Part shown: piece by piece, positions 9,285-18,400 of the stretch
Numbering within the stretch: the stretch's first letter is position 1
Layout: each line of letters starts with the position of its first letter
NCBI GenBank assembly: GCA_002363385.1
Contig: DEVL01000006.1
Coordinates: 412,341 to 476,340 of the forward strand
DNA length: 64,000 nucleotides
Direction of reading: 5' to 3'
Origin: Stenotrophomonas maltophilia
GTDB taxonomy: Bacteria > Pseudomonadota > Gammaproteobacteria > Xanthomonadales > Xanthomonadaceae
Notes under the pieces: model-generated
The model's database searches: none
Told to the model about the DNA's origin: nothing
Seen by the model: only the letters and a program-made list of their open reading frames with translations
Position numbers and translations under genes: made by a program

Positions 9285-9326
9285 CGCTATAGCGAACTTC
9301 GGACTAGTGTGGACTCCACGCTAGCG
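9285..9326 (+). promoter_or_regulatory. Candidate PadR operator and promoter region
   Basis: Two palindromes with the same half-sites, CGCTATAGCG (9285-9294) and CGCTAGCG (9319-9326), start 34 bases apart, just before the padR ATG at 9336. The second overlaps a 19-base imperfect palindrome at 9305-9323 (TGTGGA centred on TCCAC). The first contains TATAGC and could include the -10 element. PadR proteins usually repress their own operon. Confidence 0.5.
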
Positions 9327-9335
9327 GAGACCGCC

Positions 9336-9701
9336 ATGAGCGACCACGAGGTCCACCTCAAGAAGTTCCAGAAAGAGCTCAGCTCCGGCACGGTATCCCT
9401 GGCCTTGCTGGCAGTGTTGGCCAGGGCCGGTGAGCCGCTGTATGGCTACCTGATCGCCAAGGAGCTGGAGCGGGTCGGGGAGGGGGTGCTGAGTGGCAAG
9501 CAGAGCGCGCTGTACCCGGTGCTGCGCAACCTGGAAGGGGCCGGGTTGCTGGAAAGCCATGTTGAGCCATCGGTGGCCGGCCCACCGCGTCGCTATTACC
9601 GCATCAATGACACGGGGCACGAGGTGCTCAGGCAATGGACCGCCGCGTGGCGCGCCACCCGTGATTCCGTCGATTCCGTCCTGGAAGGGGTAACCGCATG
9701 A
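9336..9701 (+). CDS. PadR family transcriptional regulator
   Basis: 121 residues from the ATG at 9336, preceded by GCGGAGA at a good distance. The PadR winged helix fills residues ~18-95: LALLAVLARAGEPLYGYLIAKEL, then the recognition region GKQSALYPVLRNLEGAGLLES and the wing RRYYRINDTG. The C-terminal helix is short, as in the two-helix PadR-s2 type. Its last codons overlap the next gene (ATGA at 9698-9701), so the two are translationally coupled. This PadR plus HAAS/sensor pairing is a recurrent two-gene module. Confidence 0.88.
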   Translation: MSDHEVHLKKFQKELSSGTVSLALLAVLARAGEPLYGYLIAKELERVGEGVLSGKQSALYPVLRNLEGAGLLESHVEPSVAGPPRRYYRINDTGHEVLRQWTAAWRATRDSVDSVLEGVTA

Positions 9702-10678
9702 ACATCGAATCCGTGGCCGGTCGGGCCTTGCCGACCACCATTCCCGCGTATCTGGCACAGCTGCGCGCGGCACTGCACGACGCCGATCCGGCGATGGTGC
9801 AGGACGCCCTGTACGACGCCGAGGAGTATCTGCGCTCGGAGCTGGCCGCCCAGCCGGGGCGCAGCGAGGCGGAAGTGATCGCCGATGTGGCCGGCAGCTA
9901 TGGTGCGCCGGAAGAAGTGGCCGAAATCTACCGCGAAACGGAAATCACCGTGAACCGCGCGCTGCGCACGCCAAGCGCGGGTGCGGCGCCGATCCGGCGT
10001 GCAGCGGCCACCAGCCCCGGCATCGCCTCGGTACCACCGCCGCAAGCGCCGCCCAAGCCACGCTCGGCCTTGGCCCGCTTCTTCGGCGTCGCCCTGGAGG
10101 CACGCACCTATGGCGCGCTGTTCTACATGCTGCTCTCGCTGGCCACCGGTATCTTCTTCTTTACCTGGGTGGTCACCGGCCTGTCGCTGTCGCTGGGGCT
10201 GATGGTGTTGATCATCGGCATCCCGGTGGCGGTGGTGTTCTTCGGTTCGGTACGCGGGTTGTCGCTGCTGGAAGGGCGATTGGTGGAAGCCCTGCTGGGC
10301 GAGCGCATGCCACGCCGGCCGACGTACTCCGACCGCAGCCGCAGCTGGCTGCAGCGCATCGGCGACATGTTCACCGATGGCCGTACCTGGCTGACTCTGC
10401 TGTACTTCGTGCTGATGCTGCCGCTGGGCATCGTCTATTTCACGATCGCCACCACGCTGTTGTCGACCTCGATCGGCTTCATCTGGGCGCCCGTGGCGGC
10501 GCTGTTCTCCAGTGACTACGTGGGCATCCACATCGACGGCATCCAGATGCTGCCGATCTGGGTCACACCGCTGCTGGCGATCATCGGCGTGCTGCTGCTG
10601 TTTGCGACGCTGCACCTGGCCCGCGGCATCGGTCACCTGCACGGGATGATGGCCAAGCATCTGCTGGTGCGGCTGTAA
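9698..10678 (+). CDS. HAAS-type membrane protein with sensor-like domain
   Basis: 326 residues. The N-terminal ~85 residues are a soluble helical domain (YLAQLRAALHDADPAMVQDALYDAEEYL pattern) typical of HAAS domains, which partner PadR regulators. A Pro/Ala-rich linker (to ~120) leads to about four membrane helices: YGALFYMLLSLATGIFFF, LSLGLMVLIIGIPVAVVFFG, WLTLLYFVLMLPLGIVYFTIA and ITPLLAIIGVLLLFATLHLARG-like. The membrane part resembles the putative-sensor family. It probably feeds a membrane or envelope signal to PadR. The ligand is unknown. Confidence 0.75.
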   Translation: MNIESVAGRALPTTIPAYLAQLRAALHDADPAMVQDALYDAEEYLRSELAAQPGRSEAEVIADVAGSYGAPEEVAEIYRETEITVNRALRTPSAGAAPIRRAAATSPGIASVPPPQAPPKPRSALARFFGVALEARTYGALFYMLLSLATGIFFFTWVVTGLSLSLGLMVLIIGIPVAVVFFGSVRGLSLLEGRLVEALLGERMPRRPTYSDRSRSWLQRIGDMFTDGRTWLTLLYFVLMLPLGIVYFTIATTLLSTSIGFIWAPVAALFSSDYVGIHIDGIQMLPIWVTPLLAIIGVLLLFATLHLARGIGHLHGMMAKHLLVRL

Positions 10679-10710
10679 CGTTCGGCCACAGGTCGGAACC
10701 CGAGGATCCG

Positions 10711-10780
10711 GTAGTGCCGGCCGCTGGCCGGCATCGCACGATGCAGGATAAAAGCGCAGCCGGCCAGCGGCCGGCACTAC
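10711..10780. repeat. Pair of inverted SMAG (GTAG) palindromes
   Basis: One unit runs GTAGTGCCGGCCGCTGGCCG from 10711 and the mirror unit ends at 10780. They are ~25 bases apart in opposite orientation, so the transcript could fold as two hairpins or one long one. This is the dimeric form common in the SMAG family of Stenotrophomonas. Confidence 0.88.
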
Positions 10781-10790
10781 CCATAGCGTA

Positions 10791-10809
10791 AGCCCCCTGG
10801 TCGGGGGCT
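10791..10809. terminator. Short GC hairpin after the PHA depolymerase
   Basis: Seven-base arms AGCCCCC/GGGGGCT with a TGGTC loop lie 15 bases beyond the depolymerase stop (10825, minus strand). No T run follows, so termination strength is doubtful. Confidence 0.4.
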
Positions 10810-10824
10810 CACGCCAAACGGTCG

Positions 10825-12141
10825 TCAGCCCGCCTTGCGGCGCAACGGCGTCACGTTGCTCGCGATCTTCGCGGCCTTCTTCGGCTTGCTGGCGACGGTC
10901 TGCGCATGGGCCGCGAAGAAATCGCGCACCTTCGGGTAGACGGTTTCGCGCCAGCGGCGGCCGCTGAAGATGCCGTAGTGGCCGGCGCCTTCGACGATGA
11001 AATGCTCGCGGTGCTCAGCCGGGATGCCGGTGCACAGTTGCTGCGCCGCTTCGGTCTGGCCCAGGCCGGCGATGTCGTCCAGCTCGCCTTCAATGCTCAG
11101 CAGCGCAGTGCCGGTGATCGCGCTGGGATCCACGCGTTCACCCTGCACGTACCACTCGCCGCGCGGCAGCAGGAATTCCTGGAAGACCACGCGGATCGTG
11201 TCCAGGTAGTACTTGGCCGGCATGTCCAGCACCGCGTTGTACTCGTCGTAGAAACGACGGTGCGCGTCGGCATCTTCCATGTCGCCCTTGACCAGGTCGG
11301 CGTAGAAATCCCAGTGCGAACTGAAATGGCGGCTCGGGTTCATCGACAGGAAGCCGGCATGCTGCAGGAAGCCCGGGTACACGCGGCGGCCGGCACCCGG
11401 GAAGGTGGCGGGTACGGTGTGGATGACGTTGTTCTCGAACCACGACATCGGGTTCTGCGTGGCCAGGTTGTTGACCGCGGTCGGGCTGCAGCGCGCATCG
11501 ATCGGCCCACCCATCATCACCAGCGAACGCGGCGTGGTCTCGCCCCGGCTGGCCATCAGTGACACGGCGGCGAGCACCGGCACGGTCGGCTGGCAGACGC
11601 TGACCACGTGCAGTTTCTCCGCGCCGAGGTGGCGGATGAACTCCTGCACGTAAGCGACGTAATCCTCCAGCCCGAACTCGCCCTCACTGCCGGGCACCAT
11701 GCGCGCATCGACCCAATCGGTCACGTAGACGCGATGGTCGCGCAGCAGGGTGCGCACGGTATCGCGCAGCAGCGTGGCGTGGTGGCCGGACAACGGCGCC
11801 ACCACCAGCACGAACGGCTGGTTGAGCATGGTGTGCAGCTGGTCGGCTTCATTGCTGTGGCGCTTGAAGCGCAGCAGTTTGCAGAACGGCTTGCTGATCT
11901 CTTCGTGGACGACGATCGGCACGCGCTCGCCCTCGACGTCGATTTCATTGATGCCCCATTCGGGCTTCTCGTAATCCTTGCCGATGCGGTGGAACAGCTC
12001 GTTCACAGCGGCCAGGCGATCCGCGCCGGGCATCTGCGACCACCAATGACCTTGATTGGCGAAGAACTTCGCGTTGGCCTGGGCCTGGTGCACCCACGGG
12101 GCGAGCAGGTTGCGGGTCAACTCATGCAGCTGATATAGCAT
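10825..12141 (-). CDS. phaZ: Intracellular polyhydroxyalkanoate depolymerase
   Basis: 438 residues from the ATG at 12141. It is an alpha/beta hydrolase whose nucleophile is Cys rather than Ser: SVCQPT has Cys at residue 183. Asp355 (GELDDIAG) and His388 (GAGHYG) complete a triad. These three positions equal the catalytic Cys183-Asp355-His388 reported for Ralstonia eutropha PhaZ1, which supports both the assignment and the start. Expected role: mobilising stored polyhydroxybutyrate in the cytoplasm. A basic Lys/Ala-rich tail (PKKAAKIASNVTPLRRKAG) follows the hydrolase domain. No polymer synthase is in the window. Confidence 0.88.
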   Translation of the reverse strand: MLYQLHELTRNLLAPWVHQAQANAKFFANQGHWWSQMPGADRLAAVNELFHRIGKDYEKPEWGINEIDVEGERVPIVVHEEISKPFCKLLRFKRHSNEADQLHTMLNQPFVLVVAPLSGHHATLLRDTVRTLLRDHRVYVTDWVDARMVPGSEGEFGLEDYVAYVQEFIRHLGAEKLHVVSVCQPTVPVLAAVSLMASRGETTPRSLVMMGGPIDARCSPTAVNNLATQNPMSWFENNVIHTVPATFPGAGRRVYPGFLQHAGFLSMNPSRHFSSHWDFYADLVKGDMEDADAHRRFYDEYNAVLDMPAKYYLDTIRVVFQEFLLPRGEWYVQGERVDPSAITGTALLSIEGELDDIAGLGQTEAAQQLCTGIPAEHREHFIVEGAGHYGIFSGRRWRETVYPKVRDFFAAHAQTVASKPKKAAKIASNVTPLRRKAG

Positions 12142-12237
12142 GACGTCCAATATGTATGGTCTTATGTTGCCGCGCAGCATAGCGCACCCGTCGCGCGGGC
12201 GCGTTAATGCGGGTGTTGTCTCAATTGTTATCGAGAC

Positions 12238-12834
12238 TCAGGGCGCCCCACGTTCCAGGGCAGCCGCGTGACCTGCCAGTGCGGGCGACAGCCAGCAGTG
12301 CGAGCCCAAGCCGGTGAAGCCGACCCGCTTGAGCTGGCTGCGGTACCAGCGCGCCGGGCGCGGCTGGAAGCCTTCGTGGTCGCCATCGAAGTCATCCTCG
12401 GCGGTGAACGCCTCCAGGAAGGCCACGCCGGCGGTCAGCTCGGCAAAGCCTTCCAGTGCCGGGCGCAGCTCGCGGCTGGGCACGTAGTGCATCACGTCCG
12501 AGCAGATCAGCAGATCCACCGGCGCGCACGGGCGCAGCCAGGCAAAATCGCCAACCTTGGCCGGGTGCAGGTTGCGGCTGCGGCCGTAGCGGTGCACGGC
12601 GTAATCGCTGCTGTCGAAGCCCAGGTACTGCACGCGCGGGCGCAGTTTGAGCAGCGGTGCGCGCCAGGCGCCTTCGCCACAGCCGATATCCAGCACGCTG
12701 CGGATCGGGCGTTCCAGGTAGTACTCGGCACTGGCCACGGCGAGCGCCACCTTGCGCGCCAGGCGCGCGGCGCCACCGGTCTGGTCAGGCTGGTACCAGC
12801 GCTGGAAGTAGGCGGCGTCGTAGGTTTTGTCCAT
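12238..12834 (-). CDS. Class I SAM-dependent methyltransferase
   Basis: 198 residues from the ATG at 12834. Motif I VLDIGCGEGAWRAPLL lies near residues 47-62, an acidic strand end LGFDSSDYAV follows, and motif IV-like LLICSDVMHYV is near 107. This is a compact Rossmann methyltransferase with no extra domain. The substrate is not evident. It is divergent from the HemJ-family gene, sharing a 160-base intergenic region. Confidence 0.8.
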   Translation of the reverse strand: MDKTYDAAYFQRWYQPDQTGGAARLARKVALAVASAEYYLERPIRSVLDIGCGEGAWRAPLLKLRPRVQYLGFDSSDYAVHRYGRSRNLHPAKVGDFAWLRPCAPVDLLICSDVMHYVPSRELRPALEGFAELTAGVAFLEAFTAEDDFDGDHEGFQPRPARWYRSQLKRVGFTGLGSHCWLSPALAGHAAALERGAP

Positions 12835-12995
12835 GGAAGATGTGCACGTGAGTGTAAGCGGCGCTTATCGTACGGCGTGGCGCGCGTGGACGCGTCGTTG
12901 AGGTGCGGCGAAGGGTCGCGTCAGCCACCCATCGGGGTGCTCTACCGGGCATGCGAGAATGGCGGCCAACCCCTGCCAGCCGCCGGAGCAAGCAC

Positions 12996-13451
12996 ATGCA
13001 GTCCTACTACTGGGTCAAGACCTTCCACCTGTTGTTCGTGGTGGCATGGATGGCGGCGGTGTTCTATCTGCCCCGGATCCTGGTCAACCTCAGCGAGACG
13101 GCTGGGCAGCTGCCGGTGACCGAGCGGCTGCAGCTGATGGGCCTGCGCCTGTACAGGTTCGGCCACATGATGTTCGGCCTCGCGCTGATCCTGGGCGTGG
13201 TGCTGTGGCTGGGCTACCGCGTGATTCCCGATTTCCCGACCATGGTCGCCCCCGGTGCGGCGGGCTGGCTGCATGCCAAGCTCGGGCTGGTGGTGCTGCT
13301 GCTGGTGTATTACTCGTGGACCGGGCGGTTGCTGAAGGGCGCGGTGAAGGGCAAGGTTCTGCCGTCCTCCCGCGCGCTGCGCTGGTTCAATGAACTGCCG
13401 CTGGTGCTGTTCATCGGCGTGGTCTGGCTGGTGATCGCCAAGCCGTTCTGA
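12996..13451 (+). CDS. hemJ: HemJ-family (UPF0093/CopD-like) membrane protein
   Basis: 151 residues from the ATG at 12996. It has four to five membrane helices and the family landmarks of HemJ, a protoporphyrinogen IX oxidase: WVKTFHLLFVVAWMAAVFYLPR at the start with the conserved His, WLHAKLGLVVLLLVYYSW in the middle and RWFNELPLVLFIGVVWLVI ending in KPF. It would oxidise protoporphyrinogen IX to protoporphyrin IX in the haem pathway. The GHMM region differs from textbook HemJ, and the broader CopD fold family has other roles, so the enzyme assignment is likely but not certain. Confidence 0.72.
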   Translation: MQSYYWVKTFHLLFVVAWMAAVFYLPRILVNLSETAGQLPVTERLQLMGLRLYRFGHMMFGLALILGVVLWLGYRVIPDFPTMVAPGAAGWLHAKLGLVVLLLVYYSWTGRLLKGAVKGKVLPSSRALRWFNELPLVLFIGVVWLVIAKPF

Positions 13452-13483
13452 AAAAAGCCGGGCGCTTGCGCGTCCGGCTTTTT
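13452..13483. terminator. Bidirectional terminator between hemJ and accA
   Basis: Arms AAAAAGCCGG (13452-13461) and CCGGCTTTTT (13474-13483) with T runs on both strands. It serves the convergent hemJ (stop 13451) and accA (stop 13503). Confidence 0.85.
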
Positions 13484-13502
13484 CGTCTGCGCCGCAGCCC
13501 GA

Positions 13503-14462
13503 TCAGGCCACTTCGTAGGTCCCGTAGCTGCGCAGGCGCTCGTAACGCTTCTGCAGCAGCACATCGACCGGCAGGGCTTCCAGCACGTCCAGCTCGTTGA
13601 GCAGCACGGCCTTGAGGCGCTTGGCCATCTGGTTCGGGTTGCGGTGGGCACCACCGGTCGGCTCACGCACCACCTTGTCCACCAGGCCCAGATCCTTCAG
13701 GCGCGGGGCGGTCAGACCGAGCTGTTCGGCGGCGTCCTTGGCTTTGGCCGGGTCCTTCCACAGGATGGAGGCACAGCCTTCCGGGCTGATGGTCGAGTAC
13801 ACGCTGTACTCCAGCATCACGGTGCGGTCGCCCACACCCAGTGCCAGTGCGCCACCCGAGCCGCCTTCACCGATCACCGTGCAGACCACCGGCACCTTCA
13901 GTTCGGCCATTTCCATCAGGTTGCGTGCGATCGCTTCGGACTGGCCGCGCGATTCGGCGTCGATGCCCGGCCAGGCGCCGGCGGTGTCGATCAGGGTCAG
14001 CACCGGCAGGCCGAAACGCTCGGCCATCTTCATCAGGCGCAGCGCCTTGCGGTAGCCCTCCGGCTTGGGCATGCCGAAGTTGCGCTTGATCTTTTCCTTG
14101 GTGTCGCGGCCCTTCTGATGGCCGATCAGCATCACCGAGCGGCCACCGATGCGGGCCAGGCCGCCGATGATCGCCTTGTCGTCAGCGAAGGCGCGGTCCC
14201 CGGCCAGTTCCTGGAACTCATCGCAGATGATGCGGATGTAGTCCTCGGTGTACGGCCGGGACGGATGGCGGGCCAGCTGCAACACCTGCCAGGAGGTCAG
14301 GTTGCGGAAGATCTGCGCGGTGCGCACCCGCAGCTTGTCCCGCAGGGCATGCACCTCGGCCTCGACATTGACCGCAGGTCCGGCGCTGGCGCTGCGCAGT
14401 TCCTGGATCTTCGCCTCCAGATCAGCGATGGGTTGCTCGAAGTCGAGGTAGTTCGGATTCAT
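13503..14462 (-). CDS. accA: Acetyl-CoA carboxylase carboxyltransferase subunit alpha
   Basis: 319 residues, the standard AccA length. It transfers the carboxyl group from biotin to acetyl-CoA to make malonyl-CoA for fatty acid synthesis, as an alpha2beta2 complex with AccD (not in this window). Visible hallmarks are the N-terminal coiled helix (DLEAKIQELRSAS), the crotonase-like core with LIGHQKGRDTKEKIKRNFG, LPVLTLIDTAGAWPG, IGEGGSGGALALGVGD and ISPEGCASILWKD. It lies downstream of the dnaE operon but is separated from it by a terminator. Confidence 0.97.
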   Translation of the reverse strand: MNPNYLDFEQPIADLEAKIQELRSASAGPAVNVEAEVHALRDKLRVRTAQIFRNLTSWQVLQLARHPSRPYTEDYIRIICDEFQELAGDRAFADDKAIIGGLARIGGRSVMLIGHQKGRDTKEKIKRNFGMPKPEGYRKALRLMKMAERFGLPVLTLIDTAGAWPGIDAESRGQSEAIARNLMEMAELKVPVVCTVIGEGGSGGALALGVGDRTVMLEYSVYSTISPEGCASILWKDPAKAKDAAEQLGLTAPRLKDLGLVDKVVREPTGGAHRNPNQMAKRLKAVLLNELDVLEALPVDVLLQKRYERLRSYGTYEVA

Positions 14463-14509
14463 CGGAAACCGTCGTGAAGAAAAGAGGGAAAGTGTAGCCG
14501 AATGCGCCG

Positions 14510-14558
14510 AAAAGCCCCGTACGCCGTCGTCTGGAAACCGACGGTAGCGCAGCGGGGC
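14510..14558 (-). terminator. Terminator of the dnaE-lipoprotein unit
   Basis: Outer arms GCCCCG/CGGGGC (14514-14519, 14553-14558) enclose an inner CCGTCG/CGACGG stem. On the minus strand a TTTT run follows. It is located just after the lipoprotein stop (14576). Confidence 0.6.
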
Positions 14559-14575
14559 CAGGGGCGCCAGTCAGG

Positions 14576-15448
14576 TCAGGGGACGACCAGCGCCGCGCGG
14601 CCCATCAGCGTGCTGCGGGTCTGCACGAAGGTGTTGTAGCCCTCGTTGGCCTCCTTGGACAGGCCGGAGCCCAGCCGGGCGGTCGCGGCGGTGAACGCCA
14701 TCTGCGCCTGGAAGGCCTCCTGCTGGAGCTGCAGCTGCGCATCGGCGGAGGTGGCGTGCAGGTAGCGGGTATACAGCTCGCGCAGCGGGCCGGCATGGAC
14801 CTCGAAGGCCGGATCCAGCGGCGGCAGGACAGTCGGCGCCGCCTCCAGCGTGTAGGCGGGTGCCACGTAACCCTTGGGCTGCTGGCGTGCGTAAGCACCG
14901 GGCTGGCCCATGCCTGCTTCAACGTAGGCGATGAAATCCGGGGCAGTGAAGATCTTGGCGTTGATCCGGCCGCCGCTGGCGTCTACGTGGGCCACGGTCT
15001 GCACCTCCGGGAACGGCTCGCGCACGCCGAAGCTCCAGGCCTGGTCGATGAACAGGTCATGGGTGGTCTGGTACGGCCCTTCGAACGTCACCCCGCCCAG
15101 CTCGATCTGGTTCTTGAGGCTGCCGAAGTGCTGCAGCTTGTCTTCACCGGTGACGTAGATCTCGTTGGCGATCACGTACTCGGCCAGGGTCGGGTTGATC
15201 AACCCACCTTTGCCGTTGGCGTAGACGATGAAACGCACATCGCCAAGCTGTTCGGTCTGCAGATGATGTTCACCCGGCTTGAGCTTGACCGGGCGCGAGG
15301 CGTGCGCAGCGATCGGCAGTTCATTGCCATCGATGCGCAGGGTCAGCGGGGCGGCGCCCGGGTTGTCGATCTCGAAGGTCTGGGCGGGGCTGGAACAGCC
15401 GGAGATGGCGACGGCTGCACTCAGCAGTACGGCAAAACGCTTGATCAA
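14576..15448 (-). CDS. Conserved hypothetical lipoprotein downstream of dnaE
   Basis: About 290 residues. I choose the TTG at 15448 because CAGG sits nine bases upstream and the product then starts with a compact lipoprotein signal (KRFAVLLSAAVAISGC). A TTG at 15469 is possible but lacks a ribosome binding site. The mature N-terminus (TFEIDNPGAAPLTLRIDG) looks like an Ig-like beta sandwich. The remainder is mixed, with a helical Gln/Ala-rich C-terminus. It starts 29 bases after the dnaE stop and is likely co-transcribed with it. I do not recognise its function. Confidence 0.65.
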   Translation of the reverse strand: MIKRFAVLLSAAVAISGCSSPAQTFEIDNPGAAPLTLRIDGNELPIAAHASRPVKLKPGEHHLQTEQLGDVRFIVYANGKGGLINPTLAEYVIANEIYVTGEDKLQHFGSLKNQIELGGVTFEGPYQTTHDLFIDQAWSFGVREPFPEVQTVAHVDASGGRINAKIFTAPDFIAYVEAGMGQPGAYARQQPKGYVAPAYTLEAAPTVLPPLDPAFEVHAGPLRELYTRYLHATSADAQLQLQQEAFQAQMAFTAATARLGSGLSKEANEGYNTFVQTRSTLMGRAALVVP

Positions 15449-15477
15449 AACAAAATACCTGTGTTGCAACAGAAAAA

Positions 15478-18400
15478 TCAGTTCGCCCAGGGCGGGCTGT
15501 AACGCACTTTCACCGTGCGCACCGCAGGATCGGCGCGCAGCGCGTCCACCAGCTGGCTGTCCACGCGCACGGCGATGTCACCGGCAACATCGAGCATGCC
15601 GGCCACCGGGCCCTGTTCCGAGCCAAGCAGCAGGTCCAGGCGCAGCGGTGTGCGACCGGGGCGATGCCGGTCGAGCAGGGCGTTGACACGGTTCCACACC
15701 GCGCCGTCCTGGCGCAGGTCCACCCGCAGCGACAGCCGCGTGGCGTAGTTGGCGCAGATGTCTTCGTAATCCCAGACCTGGCGGATGCGCAGCGCATAGC
15801 CGCCGTTGAACTCGTCCTCGCGCAGGCCGCCCTTGACCACCAGGATGCGGTCCTTGGTCATCAGGTGGCCGAACTCGGCCAGGCCATCAGTGAAGGCGCT
15901 GCATTCCACGCGGCCCTTGCCGTCTTCAAGCTGCATGAAGATCTGGCTTTCGCCCTTGCGGCGCACGCCGACCACCAGGCCGGCCAGGATCACCGGCGTT
16001 TCCTGGCGCCAGGCGCGCTTCTCGCCGTCTTTGCTCGGGCGTGCCGGCGGGATCAGCTTTTCCAGCTTGCCCAGGTCGGTGCCGACCAGTTCCTTGACGT
16101 CATCGGCGTAGGGATCGAACGGGTGACCGCTGAGGTAGAAGCCCAGCGTTTCGCGCTCGCCTTCCAGCAGCTGGCCCAGCGCCCACTCTTTGGCTTCGGG
16201 CAGTTCCAGCTGCATCGCGGTGCTGACCGGATCGGGTGCGCCAAACAGCGAGTTCTGGCCGGAGGCCTTCTCGCGCGCCATCTGGTCGGTGGCCTTGAGC
16301 ACTTCGGGCAGCTGCAGCATCAGCGAGGCGCGGTTCTTGCCGAGCCCGTCCATCGCGCCGCAGTTGATCATCGCTTCCAGCGTGCGGCGGTTGAGCTTGC
16401 CCGATTCGGCGCGCATGCAGAAATCCAGCAGCGACGCATAGCGGCCGCCACGCTGGCGTTCTTCCACGATCGCTTCGCAGGCGCCCTGGCCGACGCCCTT
16501 GATCGCGCCCAGGCCGTACACGATGGTGTCGGCGCTGGAGGCTTCGAACATGTACGCCGATTCGTTCACGCGCGGCGGCAGTACGGTCAGGCCGAGGTTG
16601 CGCACTTCGGCGAGGAAGCCGACCACCTTGTCGGTGTTGTCCATGTCCGAGGACAGCGTCGCGGCCATGAACTCGGCCGGGTAATGACGCTTGAGCCAGG
16701 CGGTCTGGTAACTCACCAGCGCGTAGGCGGCGGCGTGCGACTTGTTGAAGCCGTAGCCGGCGAACTTCTCCATCAGGTCGAAGATCGCGTCGGCCTTGGC
16801 TTCGACGACACCGTCCTTGGCCGCACCCTCGCGGAAGATCTCGCGGTGCTTGGCCATTTCCGCCGGCACCTTCTTGCCCATCGCGCGGCGCAGCAGATCG
16901 GCGCCGCCCAGCGAGTAGCCGCCGACGATCTGCGCCATCTGCATCACCTGCTCCTGGTACACCATGATGCCGTAGGTGTCTTTCAGGATCGCTTCGGTGC
17001 GCGGATCGGGATAGATGATCTCTTCCTGCCCGTGCTTACGCGCGTTGAAGGAAGGAATCAGGTCCATCGGGCCGGGGCGGTACAGCGACACCAGCGCGAT
17101 GAGATCTTCGAAGCGGTCAGGGCGCGCATCTTTCAGCAGGCGGCGCATGCCCGAGGATTCGAACTGGAACACCGCACCGGTATTGCCGTTGGCGAAGATG
17201 TCCTTGTAGGTGGGCACGTCATCCAGCGGCAGCGCGGTGATATCCACCGGCGGAATGCCGGCGCGCTCGTGGCGCTTGTTGATCGCCTTGACGGCCCAGT
17301 CGATGATCGTCAGCGTGCGCAGGCCGAGGAAGTCAAACTTCACCAGGCCGATTTCTTCGACGTCGTTCTTGTCGAACTGGGTGACCGGGTTGCGGCCGCG
17401 GCCGCCTTCGTCATGTTCGGCGAACAGCGGGCAGAATTCGGCCAGCGGCTCGGGCGCGATCACCACGCCACCGGCATGCTTGCCGGCGTTGCGGGTAAGG
17501 TCTTCGAGCTGGCGCGCCAGATCGATCAGGTCGCGGACGTCGTCTTCGTTCTGGTAGCGCTGGATCAATTCCGGCGACGCCATTTCCGAATCCTTGCCTT
17601 CGCCCATCGCATCCTTGAGCGAGATGCCCAGGATGTTGGGGATCAGCTTGGAGACGCCGTCGACCAGGCCGTACGGGAAGCCCAGCACGCGGCCGGAATC
17701 GCGCACTACCGCCTTGGCCGCCATGGTGCCGTAGGTGATGATCTGGCTGACGCGGTCGCGTCCGTATTTACGCGCAACGTAGTCGATGACTTCGTCGCGG
17801 CGGTCCATGCAGAAGTCGATGTCGAAGTCGGGCATCGACACGCGTTCGGGGTTGAGGAACCGCTCGAACAGCAGGTTGTACGGGATCGGATCCAGATCGG
17901 TGATCTGCAGCGCCCAGGCCACCAGCGAGCCGGCACCGGAACCGCGGCCGGGGCCGATCGGAATGCCCTGGTTCTTTCCCCACTGGATGAAGTCGGCCAC
18001 GATCAGGAAGTAGCCGGGGAAGCCCATCTTGATGATGGTGGCCAGTTCGAATTCGAGTCGCTCGAAGTAGTCGGCGCGGGTCTTGCCCGGTGCCAGCGGA
18101 TTCTTTTCGAGGCGGGCTTCCAGGCCCTTGCGCGATTCGCTGCAGATCCAGCTGTCGAGGGTTTCGTCCTCGGGCACCGGATAGTTGGGCAGGAAGTAGG
18201 TGCCCAGGCGCATCTCGACGTTGCAGCGTTCGGCCAGCGCGAGCGTGTTGTCGATCGCATCGGGGATGTCGGCAAACAGCGCGCACATGTCCTCGGCGGA
18301 CTTCAGGTACTGCTGGTCGCTGTAGTCGCGCGGGCGTTTGGGGTCGTCCAGCACGCGGCCGGAGGAGATGCACACGCGCGCTTCGTGGGCGTTGAAGTCT

